A stretch of DNA of 64,000 bases, from assembly GCA_036496285.1 (NCBI GenBank), contig DASXLI010000095.1, forward strand, positions 3,993 to 67,992, read 5' to 3'. Position 1 is the first letter of the stretch. The number at the start of each line of letters is the position of its first letter. The DNA comes from DP-19 sp036496285. GTDB taxonomy: Bacteria; Desulfobacterota; Binatia; UTPRO1. The notes below the pieces were generated by a model. That model saw nothing but the letters and a program-made list of their open reading frames with translations, made no database searches and was not told the origin of the DNA. Of the stretch, positions 1-9,886 are shown piece by piece. Both the position numbers and the translations under genes were made by a program.

Positions 1-199
1 CGCCGTCGTTGCCGACGTCGATCCCCGCCGCGAGCTGCCGGCGTACCACGTGGCGCGTCGAGGCCTCGACCTCGCGGGCGAGCGCCGCCGCGTCGACCTG
101 CTCGCGCTTGCTCACGCGGACGAGCAGCTCGACCAGCGCCGGCGAGCGCGGCAAGCTCCCGGCGTGCGTCGTCAGTATCCGTTGCTCACTGCGTTGCAT
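1..199 (-). CDS. MetE-like (cobalamin-independent methionine synthase family) protein, N-terminal fragment
   Basis: Only the first 66 codons lie in the window; the gene runs off the left edge. The translated N-terminus carries the family's opening motif, TTHAGSLPRS at about residues 10-19, as in methionine synthase II and related methyl- or CoM-transferases. His12 corresponds to the conserved His of the THxGSxPR strand. Stand-alone proteins of this C-terminal MetE type often demethylate or transfer small alkyl groups rather than make methionine, so the substrate is open. The ATG at 199 overlaps the last 14 nt of the upstream small gene (stop at 186-188), implying translational coupling. Confidence 0.75.
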   Translation of the reverse strand, partial: MQRSEQRILTTHAGSLPRSPALVELLVRVSKREQVDAAALAREVEASTRHVVRRQLAAGIDVGNDG

Positions 200-470
200 C
201 GTCGTCCTCCTCCGTGGGCGTCGCGAAGCGCCGGCTCACCACGATCTCGATCTCGTCGAGGGGCGAGATGCCGCGATTGCGCACGCGCGCGCTCCAGCCC
301 GGCACGCCGCGCAAGCTCGCGAAGACGGCGCGGATCACCTGCGGCTTGAGCGCGGTCTCCCACTCGTCCAACCACGACTCCTCCTCGAACTCGTCGTCCT
401 CCAGCAGCGCAGGGGGGATCCTGGTCTCGAGCGTAAAGCGCAGTACGAACGTCTTTTCGCGTCGCTCCAT
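186..470 (-). CDS. Small acidic hypothetical protein coupled to the MetE-like gene
   Basis: A 94-residue protein that I do not recognise. It has no signal peptide or membrane segment. The middle is strongly acidic (a Glu/Asp run at about residues 24-38) and is followed by a basic stretch. The C-terminus ends in another Glu/Asp patch. Its stop codon lies inside the start of the MetE-like gene, so the two are probably co-translated and may act together, for example as a small accessory subunit. Codon usage matches the surrounding high-GC genes. Confidence 0.6.
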   Translation of the reverse strand: MERREKTFVLRFTLETRIPPALLEDDEFEEESWLDEWETALKPQVIRAVFASLRGVPGWSARVRNRGISPLDEIEIVVSRRFATPTEEDDDATQ

Positions 471-556
471 GGCGCCTCGTAGCAGCGGCGACGCGCCTCG
501 CCAAACCGGACTGGCCGATCCGCGGCGGGACTTTGCATCTGCACGGGGGCCACGGC

Positions 557-1249
557 ATGGTCGCCGCCATGCCGAGCGCCGTGCGCATCGCGTCGTTGCC
601 GCGGGGCTGGCGCCTCCTCGGATGGACGAGCGTCGCCCTGGTCGCGATGGTCGTCGGCCTGAGCGCCGTCTACGGCCTCGACGAGGCCGGCATCCGCGTG
701 CTCATCCGGGCCACGGCGCGGACCTCCTTTGCCTGCTTCCTGCTCGCCTTCGTCGCCTCGCCACTGCGGCGCGCCTGGCGCAGTCCGGCGAGCGCCTGGC
801 TGCTCGCGAACCGGCGCTACCTCGGGCTCTCGTTCGCGGTGTCGCATGCGCTGCACCTCGTGGCGATCCTGGCGCTCTACCACTGGTCGGGGCGCGAGCT
901 TTTCGCCGGCACGAGCCCGCTCGTGACCGTCGTCGGCGGACTCGGCTACATACTGCTCGCCGCGATGGCGGCGACGTCGTTCGACCGCGCCGTCGCCTGG
1001 CTCGGCGTGCGCCGCTGGCGCCTCCTGCACACGATCGGAATGTACTACCTGTGGTTCGTGTTCGCGGTGAGCTACGGGCCCCGCGCCATCGGCGCGCCCG
1101 CCTATCTTCCGGCGGCGCTGCTCGCGGCGGGCGCGCTGGCGATGCGCCTCGCCTATCGCCCGGGCCGGGCGCGCAGCCTCGCTAACGCGCCGGCCGGACG
1201 CAGTCGAGACGTCGCTGCGCCTGGCGCACCGCCGCCTCGGTCGGCGTGA
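557..1249 (+). CDS. Ferric-reductase-like (MsrQ/YedZ-type) heme membrane protein
   Basis: About 230 residues with six predicted membrane helices and short loops. Conserved-looking histidines sit in helix 3 (SHALHL) and helix 5 (LLHTIGMYYLW), the arrangement of heme-b-binding ferric-reductase-like membrane domains such as MsrQ. In that family the protein passes electrons from the quinone pool to a periplasmic partner. No MsrP-like molybdoenzyme is adjacent, so the partner is unknown. Start chosen at the ATG at 557, which has a GGGGG stretch just upstream; ATG 569 or 533 are alternatives. The 3' end overlaps the convergent dehydrogenase gene by 68 nt. Confidence 0.65.
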   Translation: MVAAMPSAVRIASLPRGWRLLGWTSVALVAMVVGLSAVYGLDEAGIRVLIRATARTSFACFLLAFVASPLRRAWRSPASAWLLANRRYLGLSFAVSHALHLVAILALYHWSGRELFAGTSPLVTVVGGLGYILLAAMAATSFDRAVAWLGVRRWRLLHTIGMYYLWFVFAVSYGPRAIGAPAYLPAALLAAGALAMRLAYRPGRARSLANAPAGRSRDVAAPGAPPPRSA

Positions 1250-2219
1250 TCCCGTCGCGGGCCGCGGCGTCGAACACCTCGTCGACCCGCTGCTCGATGC
1301 GGCGCACGGTGGTGAGCGCCGTCGCGCCGCGCCCGGCGAAGGTCTCGAACCCGACGATCACCGCGCCCGCGTTGGCGGCGAAGTCGGGCGCGTACCAGAT
1401 GCCGCGTTCCTGCAGCAGCGCTCCCGCCGCGTCGCTCGCGAGTTGATTGTTGGCGGCGCCGGCGATGCCGCGCGCCCGCATCCGCCGCGCGACGTCCTCG
1501 GTGATCACCTCGCCGACCGCGCACGGCGCGACGACGTCGACGTCGGCGAGGAGCGCGTCGCCGGACGGGACGCGCTCGGCGCGTGTCTCCGCGGCGCAGC
1601 GTGACGCCCGCGGCTCGTCGACCTCGCTGAACGTCACCCGCGCGCCCGCCTCGAGAAGCAGCCGGACCAGCACGAGGCCGACGTCACCGACGCCCTGCAC
1701 GAGCACGCGGGCACCGTCGAGGCCGTCGCGCCCGCTGATCCGCCGCCAGACGGCCCGGATCGCGACGAGGACGCCCGTCGCGGTGCCCAGGTCGAGGCCC
1801 CCCGCCGCGTCCTCCGGCAGCGCGAAGCGCGTCCGCGTGGTCACGAGCGCGAGCTCCGCCGCGGTCGTGCCGTAGTCGCACGCCGTGATGTAGCGGCCGC
1901 CGAGCCCTTCGATGGCCTCGCCGAGCGCCGGGAAGAGCTCGGCGGGCTTCGTGCCCGGATGGTGCAAGACGACCGTCTTGCCACCGCCCAGGTCGAGCTC
2001 GGCGAAGGCGTTCTTGTTGGTCATCGCCCGTGCCAGCCGCAGCACGTCGCGTGCCCCGTCCTCGGGGGTCGGATAGGCGCGCCAGCGGATGCCGCCGGTC
2101 GCCGGGCCGAGCCGCGTGTCGTCGATCGCGATGAAGGCCGTGAGGCCGAGCGCGCGGCGATGGACGACGTGGAACTCCTCCGGGCGGAAGGCGTCGAGAA
2201 GATCGAACAGGCTGCTCAT
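1182..2219 (-). CDS. Leucine/phenylalanine/valine dehydrogenase family protein
   Basis: 345 residues, close to the usual size of leucine or phenylalanine dehydrogenase. This family oxidatively deaminates branched-chain or aromatic amino acids with NAD. The N-terminal catalytic domain has MTNKN with Lys69 and the glycine-rich GGGK with Lys81. Asp115 in CDYGTT matches the conserved catalytic Asp. The Rossmann domain has GVGDVG at 176-181 followed by an acidic residue at the end of strand 2 (SEVDE), which favours NAD. A conserved AANNQL motif lies near 260. The exact amino acid cannot be told from sequence alone. It is monocistronic here. Confidence 0.85.
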   Translation of the reverse strand: MSSLFDLLDAFRPEEFHVVHRRALGLTAFIAIDDTRLGPATGGIRWRAYPTPEDGARDVLRLARAMTNKNAFAELDLGGGKTVVLHHPGTKPAELFPALGEAIEGLGGRYITACDYGTTAAELALVTTRTRFALPEDAAGGLDLGTATGVLVAIRAVWRRISGRDGLDGARVLVQGVGDVGLVLVRLLLEAGARVTFSEVDEPRASRCAAETRAERVPSGDALLADVDVVAPCAVGEVITEDVARRMRARGIAGAANNQLASDAAGALLQERGIWYAPDFAANAGAVIVGFETFAGRGATALTTVRRIEQRVDEVFDAAARDGITPTEAAVRQAQRRLDCVRPAR

Positions 2220-2264
2220 GCCCCACCGCTACCGGCGGCGCGGACGAGCGTCAACGCGGACGTG

Positions 2265-3482
2265 TCAGGAGGCGGAGGAGACCGGCTTCGCGGCGTCGGT
2301 CGGAGCCGTCTCGGCGGCGCCCGGGCCGGTCCGACGCGGCGCGGGGTCCGGCGGCAGCCGGAACTCGAACGCGGCGCCCTCGCCGTCGACGTACGGAGAG
2401 ATCGCCCCGATCGCGCCTCCGTGGTGCTCGACCGCGAGGCGGCAGAAGGTGAGCCCGAGCCCCCAGCCCCGCACACGGTCCGTCCCCTGCTGGTGCTTGC
2501 GGAAGAGATTGGGCAGCAGCGACGCCGGGATGACGGGGCCGCGATTGCCGATGCGCACGACGACGCCGCCGTCGGGCCCCGCGGTCGTCCGCACCTCGAT
2601 CGTCGTCCCGCGCGGTGCGACGCTCACGGCGTTGTCGAGCAGGTTGAGCAGAATGCGCTCAACGAGCTGCTGATCGCAGCGCACGATGAGCTGCATGTCG
2701 CCGGTCGCGACGATGCCGAGCTCCTTGGTCCGGGCCATCGCCGAGAGGTCCTCGACGACCGGGCCGCACACCGACGACCAGGGCACGTCGCTCAGCCGGA
2801 GCGGCATCCACCCGCCCTCGAGCCGGTTGACGTCGAGGAGCGTCGAGACGAGCGTGGTGATGCTGCGCGTGGAGTGGCGGATGATCGACAGCATGTTGTC
2901 GAGCTGCTGGTCGTCCATCTCCAGCACCTCGACCGCGGACGCCGTCGCGTGCGTCCAGTTCTTGATGTCGTGGACGGTGAGGTCGACGAGATCGTTCCGT
3001 TGGCGCTCGCTCTCGCGTAGCTGCCACGTGCGCTCCGCCACGACACGTTCGAGGTCGCGCGCGTACTCCTGCAGCCGGACGTGCGCCGCCCGCAGCAGAT
3101 CGGTCTGGGTGACGATGCCGCAGAGGCGTCCTTGGCGCGAGACGACCGGCAGGCGGCGGATGTTGCGCCGCCCGAGCTCGGCGATCGCCTCGGCGACGCT
3201 GGCCTCGGGCGCGATGACGAAGAGCGGGTGCACCATCGTCTCGCCGGCGGTGCGGGTCGTCCATCCGGTCGGGGCGGCGGCGCTCTCGCGTACGAGGTCG
3301 CGCTCCGAGAGGATGCCGACCGGACGCTCGCGGTCGGTCACCACGGCGCAGCTGATCTTGCGCTCGGCGAGCAGACGTCCGACCTCGAGGAGCGGGGTAT
3401 CGACCGACACGTGCCACACCTGCGTGGACATGTGTTCGTCGACGCGCGAGGAGGCTCCCGGACCCATGAGCGATGCCGCCAC
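2265..3482 (-). CDS. CBS-domain sensor histidine kinase
   Basis: 405 residues. Two CBS domains (about 18-70 and 78-135) are followed by a coiled-coil-like linker (135-165). The H-box has His171 in VHDIKNWTH, an unusual HDIKN variant of the HDLKNPL type. The C-terminal HATPase has an N-box (LLNLLDNAV), G1 (GNRGPVIP) and G2 (GWGLGL). There is no signal peptide or membrane helix, so it is a cytoplasmic sensor, probably reading adenylates or another nucleotide through the CBS pair. No response regulator is adjacent, making it an orphan kinase. The GTG start at 3482 is kept; ATG 3467 or 3431 are possible. Confidence 0.85.
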   Translation of the reverse strand: MAASLMGPGASSRVDEHMSTQVWHVSVDTPLLEVGRLLAERKISCAVVTDRERPVGILSERDLVRESAAAPTGWTTRTAGETMVHPLFVIAPEASVAEAIAELGRRNIRRLPVVSRQGRLCGIVTQTDLLRAAHVRLQEYARDLERVVAERTWQLRESERQRNDLVDLTVHDIKNWTHATASAVEVLEMDDQQLDNMLSIIRHSTRSITTLVSTLLDVNRLEGGWMPLRLSDVPWSSVCGPVVEDLSAMARTKELGIVATGDMQLIVRCDQQLVERILLNLLDNAVSVAPRGTTIEVRTTAGPDGGVVVRIGNRGPVIPASLLPNLFRKHQQGTDRVRGWGLGLTFCRLAVEHHGGAIGAISPYVDGEGAAFEFRLPPDPAPRRTGPGAAETAPTDAAKPVSSAS

Positions 3483-3558
3483 GCAGTTGTATCGAGCCGG
3501 CGCCGCGCGAACTTGAGCGCACGGCAGGTCGCATGCGACCGCCGGCGCCCCAGGGAGC

Positions 3559-4386
3559 TCAGCCGCCCGCCGGCACGGTCGCGCGAAAGCGGCGGCCCAT
3601 CGTTCCCGCCACCCGGCGGAGCCACGAGCGGGGAACGACCCCGGTCAGGGTGACCGCCACGCGGTTTGCGATGCCCGGAACGCAGACCGGCTCGCGCCGG
3701 CGGAGCGCCGCGAGCGACGCGTCGACCACGTCGTCCGCCGACATCCATGCGAGGCCCGGAATGCCGGCCGTGTCGATCCCCGCCCGATCCTGGAACTCGG
3801 TGCGGGTGAAACCGGGACAGAGGGCCTGCACGCAGACGTTCGTGCCGCGCAGCTCCTCGGTGATCGCCTCGGTGAAGCTGCTCACCCAGGCCTTGCTCGC
3901 GCTGTAGGTCGCGGTGAAGGGCCCGGGCTGGAACGCCGCGACCGACGACACGTTGACGATCGCCCCGCTGTTGCGGGCGAGCATGCCCGGCAGCGCCGCG
4001 CGGGTGAGCCGCATCAGCGCGACGATGTTCACGCGGATCTCCTCCTCCTCGCGCACCGGGTCGAGCTCGGCGAACGAGCCGAACGTGCCGAAGCCGGCGT
4101 TGTTGACGAGGACGTCGGGCGGATCGGCGGCGAGGCGCGCCACGACGGTCTCGACGTCGCCCGGCTCGCGCAGATCCGCGACCACGACCTCGGGCCTCGT
4201 CCCGCCGGCGCGCAGGCGCTCGGCCAGCGTGTCGAGCCGCTCGCGCGAACGGGCGACCAGCGTGACGTCCGCTCCCTCGCGTGCCAGGCGCGCGGCGAAG
4301 GCCGCCCCGATCCCCGACGAGGCGCCGGTGACGAGCGCGCGGCGCCGCGCCGGCGCGCTCTTCTCCGCGGTGAGCGAGTATGTCAT
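3559..4386 (-). CDS. Classical short-chain dehydrogenase/reductase
   Basis: 275 residues. Typical SDR motifs are present: TGASSGIG at 20-27 (NADP/NAD binding), NNAG at 95-98, catalytic Ser147/148 in VNVSSVA, and YSASK with Tyr161 and Lys165. The Arg at the end of strand 2 (VARSRERL) suggests NADPH. The C-terminal extension resembles the DltE/YqjQ-like subgroup acting on lipophilic or keto substrates; the substrate is not predictable. Start placed at ATG 4386 because a strong GGGAGG sits 7 nt upstream, rather than at the longer 4437 start. Divergent from the ABC transporter gene. Confidence 0.85.
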   Translation of the reverse strand: MTYSLTAEKSAPARRRALVTGASSGIGAAFAARLAREGADVTLVARSRERLDTLAERLRAGGTRPEVVVADLREPGDVETVVARLAADPPDVLVNNAGFGTFGSFAELDPVREEEEIRVNIVALMRLTRAALPGMLARNSGAIVNVSSVAAFQPGPFTATYSASKAWVSSFTEAITEELRGTNVCVQALCPGFTRTEFQDRAGIDTAGIPGLAWMSADDVVDASLAALRRREPVCVPGIANRVAVTLTGVVPRSWLRRVAGTMGRRFRATVPAGG

Positions 4387-4401
4387 GGCTTCCCTCCCGA
4401 C

Positions 4402-5964
4402 GTGGGCGGCTATCGCACGAGGACGTATCGGATTCAACGCGCGGTCGCGCTCGTCGTGCTCGCGCTCGGCTGCCTGCGCGGCACCGCGGCGGCCGACGAC
4501 GCTCTGGCGCGCCTGCGCGCGGCCGGCGAGCTACGCTGGGGCGCCGATGCGCAGGGCGGCGCCCCGTACGTGTTCCAGGATCCGATGGATCCCACGCATC
4601 TCATCGGCTTCGAGGTGGAGCTGGCGGACGCGGTGGCGCGCGGGCTCGGCGTCCGCGCCCGTCCCGTGCCGGGGCAATGGGAGTCGCTGCTCGAGCTGCT
4701 CACGCGCGGCGACTTCGACGTCGCGCTGAACGGCATCGAGGTCGCCCCGGAGAAGGAGCGCGTCTGCCGGCTGAGCCATCCCTACTATGCGGCCGCGGAA
4801 CGGCTGACGGTCCGGGCGGACGACGGCGGCGCGCCGCGCGGCCTCGACGACGTCCGGGGACGGCCGGTCGGCACACTGCCTGGCTCGCTCGCGGAGCGCA
4901 TCCTCGGCCGCTCCGGCGCGCTCGTCCGCACCTACGAGGGCGGGCAGAACGAGATCTACGCCGACCTCGCGCTCGGCCGCACCGACGCGGTGCTCCTCGA
5001 CGCCCCGATCACCCGCTACTACGCGGAGATCGATCCGCGGCTGCGCGTCCTCGACGGGTCCTTCGGCGAGGTACGGTACGCGATCGCCACCCGCCGCGAG
5101 GACGAGGCGCTCACCGCGGCCTTGAACGACGTACTCGACCGCCTCGCACGCGACGGCACCCTGCGCCGCATCTACGAGCGCTGGGGCCTCTGGAACCCCG
5201 AGACCGCCGCACTGCTCGGCGACCCGGCGCCCGCCTCCGGCCAGGTCGCGGAGGCGTTCGCCGCCTGGCGCGCGGCCGTCGGCGCGCTGCCGCCGTTCTC
5301 GGTCCGCCTGCGCGAATGGTACCCCCGGAGTCAGGCGCTCTTCGCCCGCGCCGCGCTCATGACCCTGGCGCTCGCGCTCGCGGCGATGGCGGTCGCCGTC
5401 ACGCTCGGGGCGGTGCTGGCGCTCGCCCGCGTGTACGGGCCCAAGCCGGTTGCGTGGGCGGCGACCGGCTACATCGAGTTCATGCGCGGCACGCCGCTCC
5501 TGGTGCAGCTCGTGATGCTGTACTTCGGCCTGCCGGAGCTCGGCATCACGCTCGATCCGTTCGTCGCCGGGGCGCTGGCGCTCGGCCTCAACTACGCCGC
5601 CGCGGAGGCCGAGAACTACCGCGCCGGCCTGGAAAGCGTGCACGTGGGCCAGCTCGAGGCCGCCTGGTGCCTGCGTCTCTCGACCTGGCAGGCCTTGCGC
5701 TGGGTGATCGGGCCGCAGGCGGTGCGGGTCGCCATCCCGCCCGTCACGAACGACTTCATCGCGCTCCTGAAGGACAGCTCGCTCGTCTCGCTCGTCACCT
5801 TGACCGAGCTCACCAAGACCTACGTCACGCTCGCGAACGCGACGCGTGACCACCTCGGCCTCGGCCTCGTGGTCGCCGCCTGGTACCTCGCGATCGGCCT
5901 GCCCTTCGCCCGCCTGGCGCGCTGGGCCGAGCTGCGGCTCGGCCGCCATCTGCGTCCCGCATGA
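4402..5964 (+). CDS. Polar amino acid ABC transporter, fused substrate-binding protein and permease
   Basis: 520 residues. A signal-like N-terminus (about 1-30) is followed by a family-3 periplasmic binding domain (about 31-270: LRWGADAQGG, GFEVELADAV, DFDVALNGI). The linker leads to a HisM/GlnP-type permease (about 310-515) with an EAA-type loop at LEAAWCLRLSTWQALRW. The domain order means the binding domain is tethered to the membrane pore, as in some Gram-positive GlnQP-type systems. The ligand is probably a polar amino acid. The matching ATPase starts 22 nt downstream. GTG at 4402 is the assumed start; it is divergent to the SDR gene with only 15 nt between. Confidence 0.85.
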   Translation: MGGYRTRTYRIQRAVALVVLALGCLRGTAAADDALARLRAAGELRWGADAQGGAPYVFQDPMDPTHLIGFEVELADAVARGLGVRARPVPGQWESLLELLTRGDFDVALNGIEVAPEKERVCRLSHPYYAAAERLTVRADDGGAPRGLDDVRGRPVGTLPGSLAERILGRSGALVRTYEGGQNEIYADLALGRTDAVLLDAPITRYYAEIDPRLRVLDGSFGEVRYAIATRREDEALTAALNDVLDRLARDGTLRRIYERWGLWNPETAALLGDPAPASGQVAEAFAAWRAAVGALPPFSVRLREWYPRSQALFARAALMTLALALAAMAVAVTLGAVLALARVYGPKPVAWAATGYIEFMRGTPLLVQLVMLYFGLPELGITLDPFVAGALALGLNYAAAEAENYRAGLESVHVGQLEAAWCLRLSTWQALRWVIGPQAVRVAIPPVTNDFIALLKDSSLVSLVTLTELTKTYVTLANATRDHLGLGLVVAAWYLAIGLPFARLARWAELRLGRHLRPA

Positions 5965-5986
5965 GCCGGGCCACGGAGCGCCGCTA

Positions 5987-6667
5987 GTGCTGCGCGTCGT
6001 GGAGCTCGAGCACGCGTTCGCGCGCGCCGCTGCGCCGACGTTCCGCCACGTCTCGTTCGAGGCCGGGCCGGGGACGCTGGTCACGATCAGCGGCGCGAGC
6101 GGTGCCGGCAAGACCACCCTGCTCCGCTGCCTCGCCGGCCTCGAGCCCTTCCAGCGCGGCACCGTCGACGTCGGCGACGTGCGCGTCGAGGCGGACGGCG
6201 ACGCCGCGGCGCACACCCGGCTGCGCGGCCACGTCGGCCTGGTCTTCCAGACCCTCGAGCTCTTCCCGCATCTCAGCGCACTCGAGAATTGCGTTCTCGC
6301 GCCGATGCGGGTGCGCGGCGCCCGCCGCGCCGAGGCCGAGGCCGCCGCGCGCGACCTGCTCGCGACGCTCGGCCTCGCCGACAAGTGCGCCGCCTACCCC
6401 GCGCACCTCTCCGGCGGGCAGCGCCAACGCGTCGCCATCGCGCGTGCCCTCGCGATGGCGCCGCGCGTGCTCCTGTACGACGAGCCGACGAGCGCGCTCG
6501 ACCCGTCCCTGCGCGACGAGGTGCTCGATGCCCTGCAGCGCGTGCGCGCGACGGGCGTCGCGCAGGTCGTCGTCACGCACGACCCGACGTTCGCGTCCGC
6601 GGCCGTCGAGCGCCGCTACCTGCTCGCCGCCGGCACGCTCCGCGCCCTCGCGGACGCGGAGCGCTGA
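5987..6667 (+). CDS. Polar amino acid ABC transporter ATPase (GlnQ-like)
   Basis: 226 residues, the normal size for an amino-acid importer ATPase. It has Walker A GASGAGKTT, the Q-loop in LVFQTLELFPHLS, signature LSGGQRQRVAIARAL, Walker B LLYDEPTSALD and the H-loop VTHD. It sits 22 nt after the fused binding-protein/permease gene, so the two genes make a complete importer. Start chosen as GTG 5987, just after a TAG in another frame; a longer open frame upstream lies inside the permease gene and is not coding. It converges on the acyl-CoA dehydrogenase with a 6-nt gap. Confidence 0.9.
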   Translation: MLRVVELEHAFARAAAPTFRHVSFEAGPGTLVTISGASGAGKTTLLRCLAGLEPFQRGTVDVGDVRVEADGDAAAHTRLRGHVGLVFQTLELFPHLSALENCVLAPMRVRGARRAEAEAAARDLLATLGLADKCAAYPAHLSGGQRQRVAIARALAMAPRVLLYDEPTSALDPSLRDEVLDALQRVRATGVAQVVVTHDPTFASAAVERRYLLAAGTLRALADAER

Positions 6668-6673
6668 CCACGC

Positions 6674-7879
<1,206 letters not shown>

Positions 7880-8040
7880 GATGTCGTCCCTCCTGGGCGG
7901 CGCCGAAGCTAGCGCATGTCACCGCCCATCGCCATCACGCGCGGGAGTCGCCATGGCGGACGCTTGATGATCTGCCACGACGAGGTGCGTATCGATCGGC
8001 CGAGACGAAGTTGCTACGCTGCGCTCTGGAGGCTTCGATC

Positions 8041-8433
8041 ATGACCCCCCGTATCGTCGCCCTGCTCGCCCTCCTCCCGCTCGGGTGCTCACTGCTCGTG
8101 CACCCGGACACCCGTCCGTCGACGCGCGATGGCTCCGTCCGGAGCGCCGCCGCCGACGAGGAGGCCTACCGCGACGCCGTCCGCGACTACACCTACGCCT
8201 ACGTCGACGCCGACGGCGAGGCGCCCGACTTCGCCGGCGGCCTCGTCACCATCGCGGCGCGCCACGGGGTCGCCGACTGGGACGCTGCGGCCGGGACCTG
8301 GATCGCGATCGGCGCGGGCCTGGCGCGCGCGCAGGTGAGCTCGGCGACCCTCGCCGACTTCAAGCGCACCGTCGGCCGCGCCGACCCGCTGCGCACGGCC
8401 GACATGCAGCGCGGCTTCGATCACGGCCGCTGA
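8041..8433 (+). CDS. Putative lipoprotein of unknown function
   Basis: 130 residues. The N-terminus is a lipoprotein signal with a lipobox-like PLGC at about residues 16-19, so the mature protein is probably anchored in the outer membrane. The mature part is alpha-helical and acidic (YRDAVRDYTYAYVDADG) and has no family I recognise. The start at ATG 8041 is supported by GGAGG 9 nt upstream; the in-frame start at 8011 would bury the signal. It converges on the M20 peptidase gene. Confidence 0.6.
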   Translation: MTPRIVALLALLPLGCSLLVHPDTRPSTRDGSVRSAAADEEAYRDAVRDYTYAYVDADGEAPDFAGGLVTIAARHGVADWDAAAGTWIAIGAGLARAQVSSATLADFKRTVGRADPLRTADMQRGFDHGR

Positions 8434-8448
8434 GCGCCGCGCGCCCAG

Positions 8449-9870
8449 TCAGCGCGCCGCGAGCTCGAGCACGAGGCGGTGGAGGAACTCCACCCCGGTG
8501 CGCAGGCTCGCGAGCGGAATGCGCTCGTCGGCGCCGTGCGCCCGGCGCGCGTCCGCCTCGGTCGTTGGGATCGGGCTCAGTCCGTAGGCCGGAATGCCGG
8601 CGTCGCGCAGGAAGCGCGAGTCGGTCGCGACGCGCGACATGAACGGCACGATCGGCGCGCCGGGCCACATCGCGTCGGCGACCCGGCGGATCGCCGCCGG
8701 CCCTTCGCCCTCGAGCGGCGACGGCGCGGCCGCCGCGAACTCCTCGGTCGGCCGGATCACGAGCTCCGGGTCGCGCAGGACGCGGGCGAGCGTCGCCTGG
8801 ACGTCGGCGACGCTCTCGTCCGGAAGGATGCGACAGTTGACGTTCGCGACGGCGTCGGCGGGCAGCGCGTTCCGGCGGGTGCCGCCCGTGACCGTGGTCG
8901 CGACGCAGGTGGTGCGAAGGGACGCAGCGAGCAGCGGATCGCGGTCGAGCACCGCGAGCGCCGCCGGCGGGATCGCGCCGGGCGCCCGGACCGCGACGCG
9001 CATCGCCCGCGCCAGCTCGCCCTCCTCGACGCCTGCGCGCGCCGCCAGGTAGGCGCGCGTCACCGGCAGGAGCCGCGCCGGAAAGCGCTGCCGTCCGAGC
9101 CGCTCGAGCCCCGCGGCGAGGCGGTAGATCGCGTTGTCGGCGAGCGGAACGGACGAGTGGCCGGTCGGCCCGCGGGCGGTGATCCCGTAGTCCTGGTAGC
9201 TCTTCTCGGCGGTCTGCAGGCTCACGAAGCGCACGCGGCCGTCGTCGCCGAGCACCGGGCTCCCGCCCTCGTTCAGAGCGAGCGCCGCCCGCACGGCGTC
9301 GGGGCGGTGCGCGAGCAGCCAGCGGATGCCGGCGCCGCCCGACTCCTCGTCACCCGTCCAGGCGAGGATCACGTCGCGCGCGAGCGGTACCCGCGTCTCG
9401 TGCAGGAGGAGCAGGACCTCGAGGCCGAGCGCCGCCATGCCGAGGTCGTCGTCGACGCCGCGGCCGATCAGGTAGCCGTCGCGCTCGGTCACGACGTGCG
9501 GCGAGGTCGACCAGCTCTGCCCCTCGGCGCCGACCACGTCGGTGTGGGCGAGCAGGAGGAGCGGCGGCGCGCTGCCGTCGCCCCGCAGGCGCGCGACGAC
9601 GTTCTGCCGTCCCGGCCCGAACTCGGTCACCTCGTACGGGATGCCGGCACGCCGCAGGCGCTCGACGCCGAGCGCGACCGCGCGCGCCTCGTTGCCGGGC
9701 GGGCTCGTCGTGTCGGCGGCGACGAGCGCCGTGAGCAGCGCGCGCGCGTCGCGCGCCGCCGCGTCGTAGTCGATCGCCGCCGGCGCACTGCCGGCGGGGC
9801 CACCGTGGCGGCCCGCCCCAGGCGCCGCGCAGGCGCAGAGACCGAGCAGGGCGAGCGCGACGGCCCTCAT
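8449..9870 (-). CDS. M20 family metallopeptidase/amidohydrolase, lipoprotein
   Basis: 473 residues. The N-terminal 13 residues look like a lipoprotein signal (LGLCAC). The M20 core has LLAHTDVV with metal ligand His109 and Asp111, GRGVDDD with bridging Asp near 140, and DEESGG with Glu175/Glu176 as base and ligand. A dimerisation domain follows (GPTGHSSVP), and ATDSR lies near the C-terminus. M20 enzymes hydrolyse peptide or N-acyl bonds; this one resembles carboxypeptidase PM20/CPS1-like members. It begins 16 nt after the deoxyhypusine-synthase-like gene on the same strand, so the two likely form an operon. Confidence 0.85.
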   Translation of the reverse strand: MRAVALALLGLCACAAPGAGRHGGPAGSAPAAIDYDAAARDARALLTALVAADTTSPPGNEARAVALGVERLRRAGIPYEVTEFGPGRQNVVARLRGDGSAPPLLLLAHTDVVGAEGQSWSTSPHVVTERDGYLIGRGVDDDLGMAALGLEVLLLLHETRVPLARDVILAWTGDEESGGAGIRWLLAHRPDAVRAALALNEGGSPVLGDDGRVRFVSLQTAEKSYQDYGITARGPTGHSSVPLADNAIYRLAAGLERLGRQRFPARLLPVTRAYLAARAGVEEGELARAMRVAVRAPGAIPPAALAVLDRDPLLAASLRTTCVATTVTGGTRRNALPADAVANVNCRILPDESVADVQATLARVLRDPELVIRPTEEFAAAAPSPLEGEGPAAIRRVADAMWPGAPIVPFMSRVATDSRFLRDAGIPAYGLSPIPTTEADARRAHGADERIPLASLRTGVEFLHRLVLELAAR

Positions 9871-9886
9871 CGACGGCGCGGGCAGG

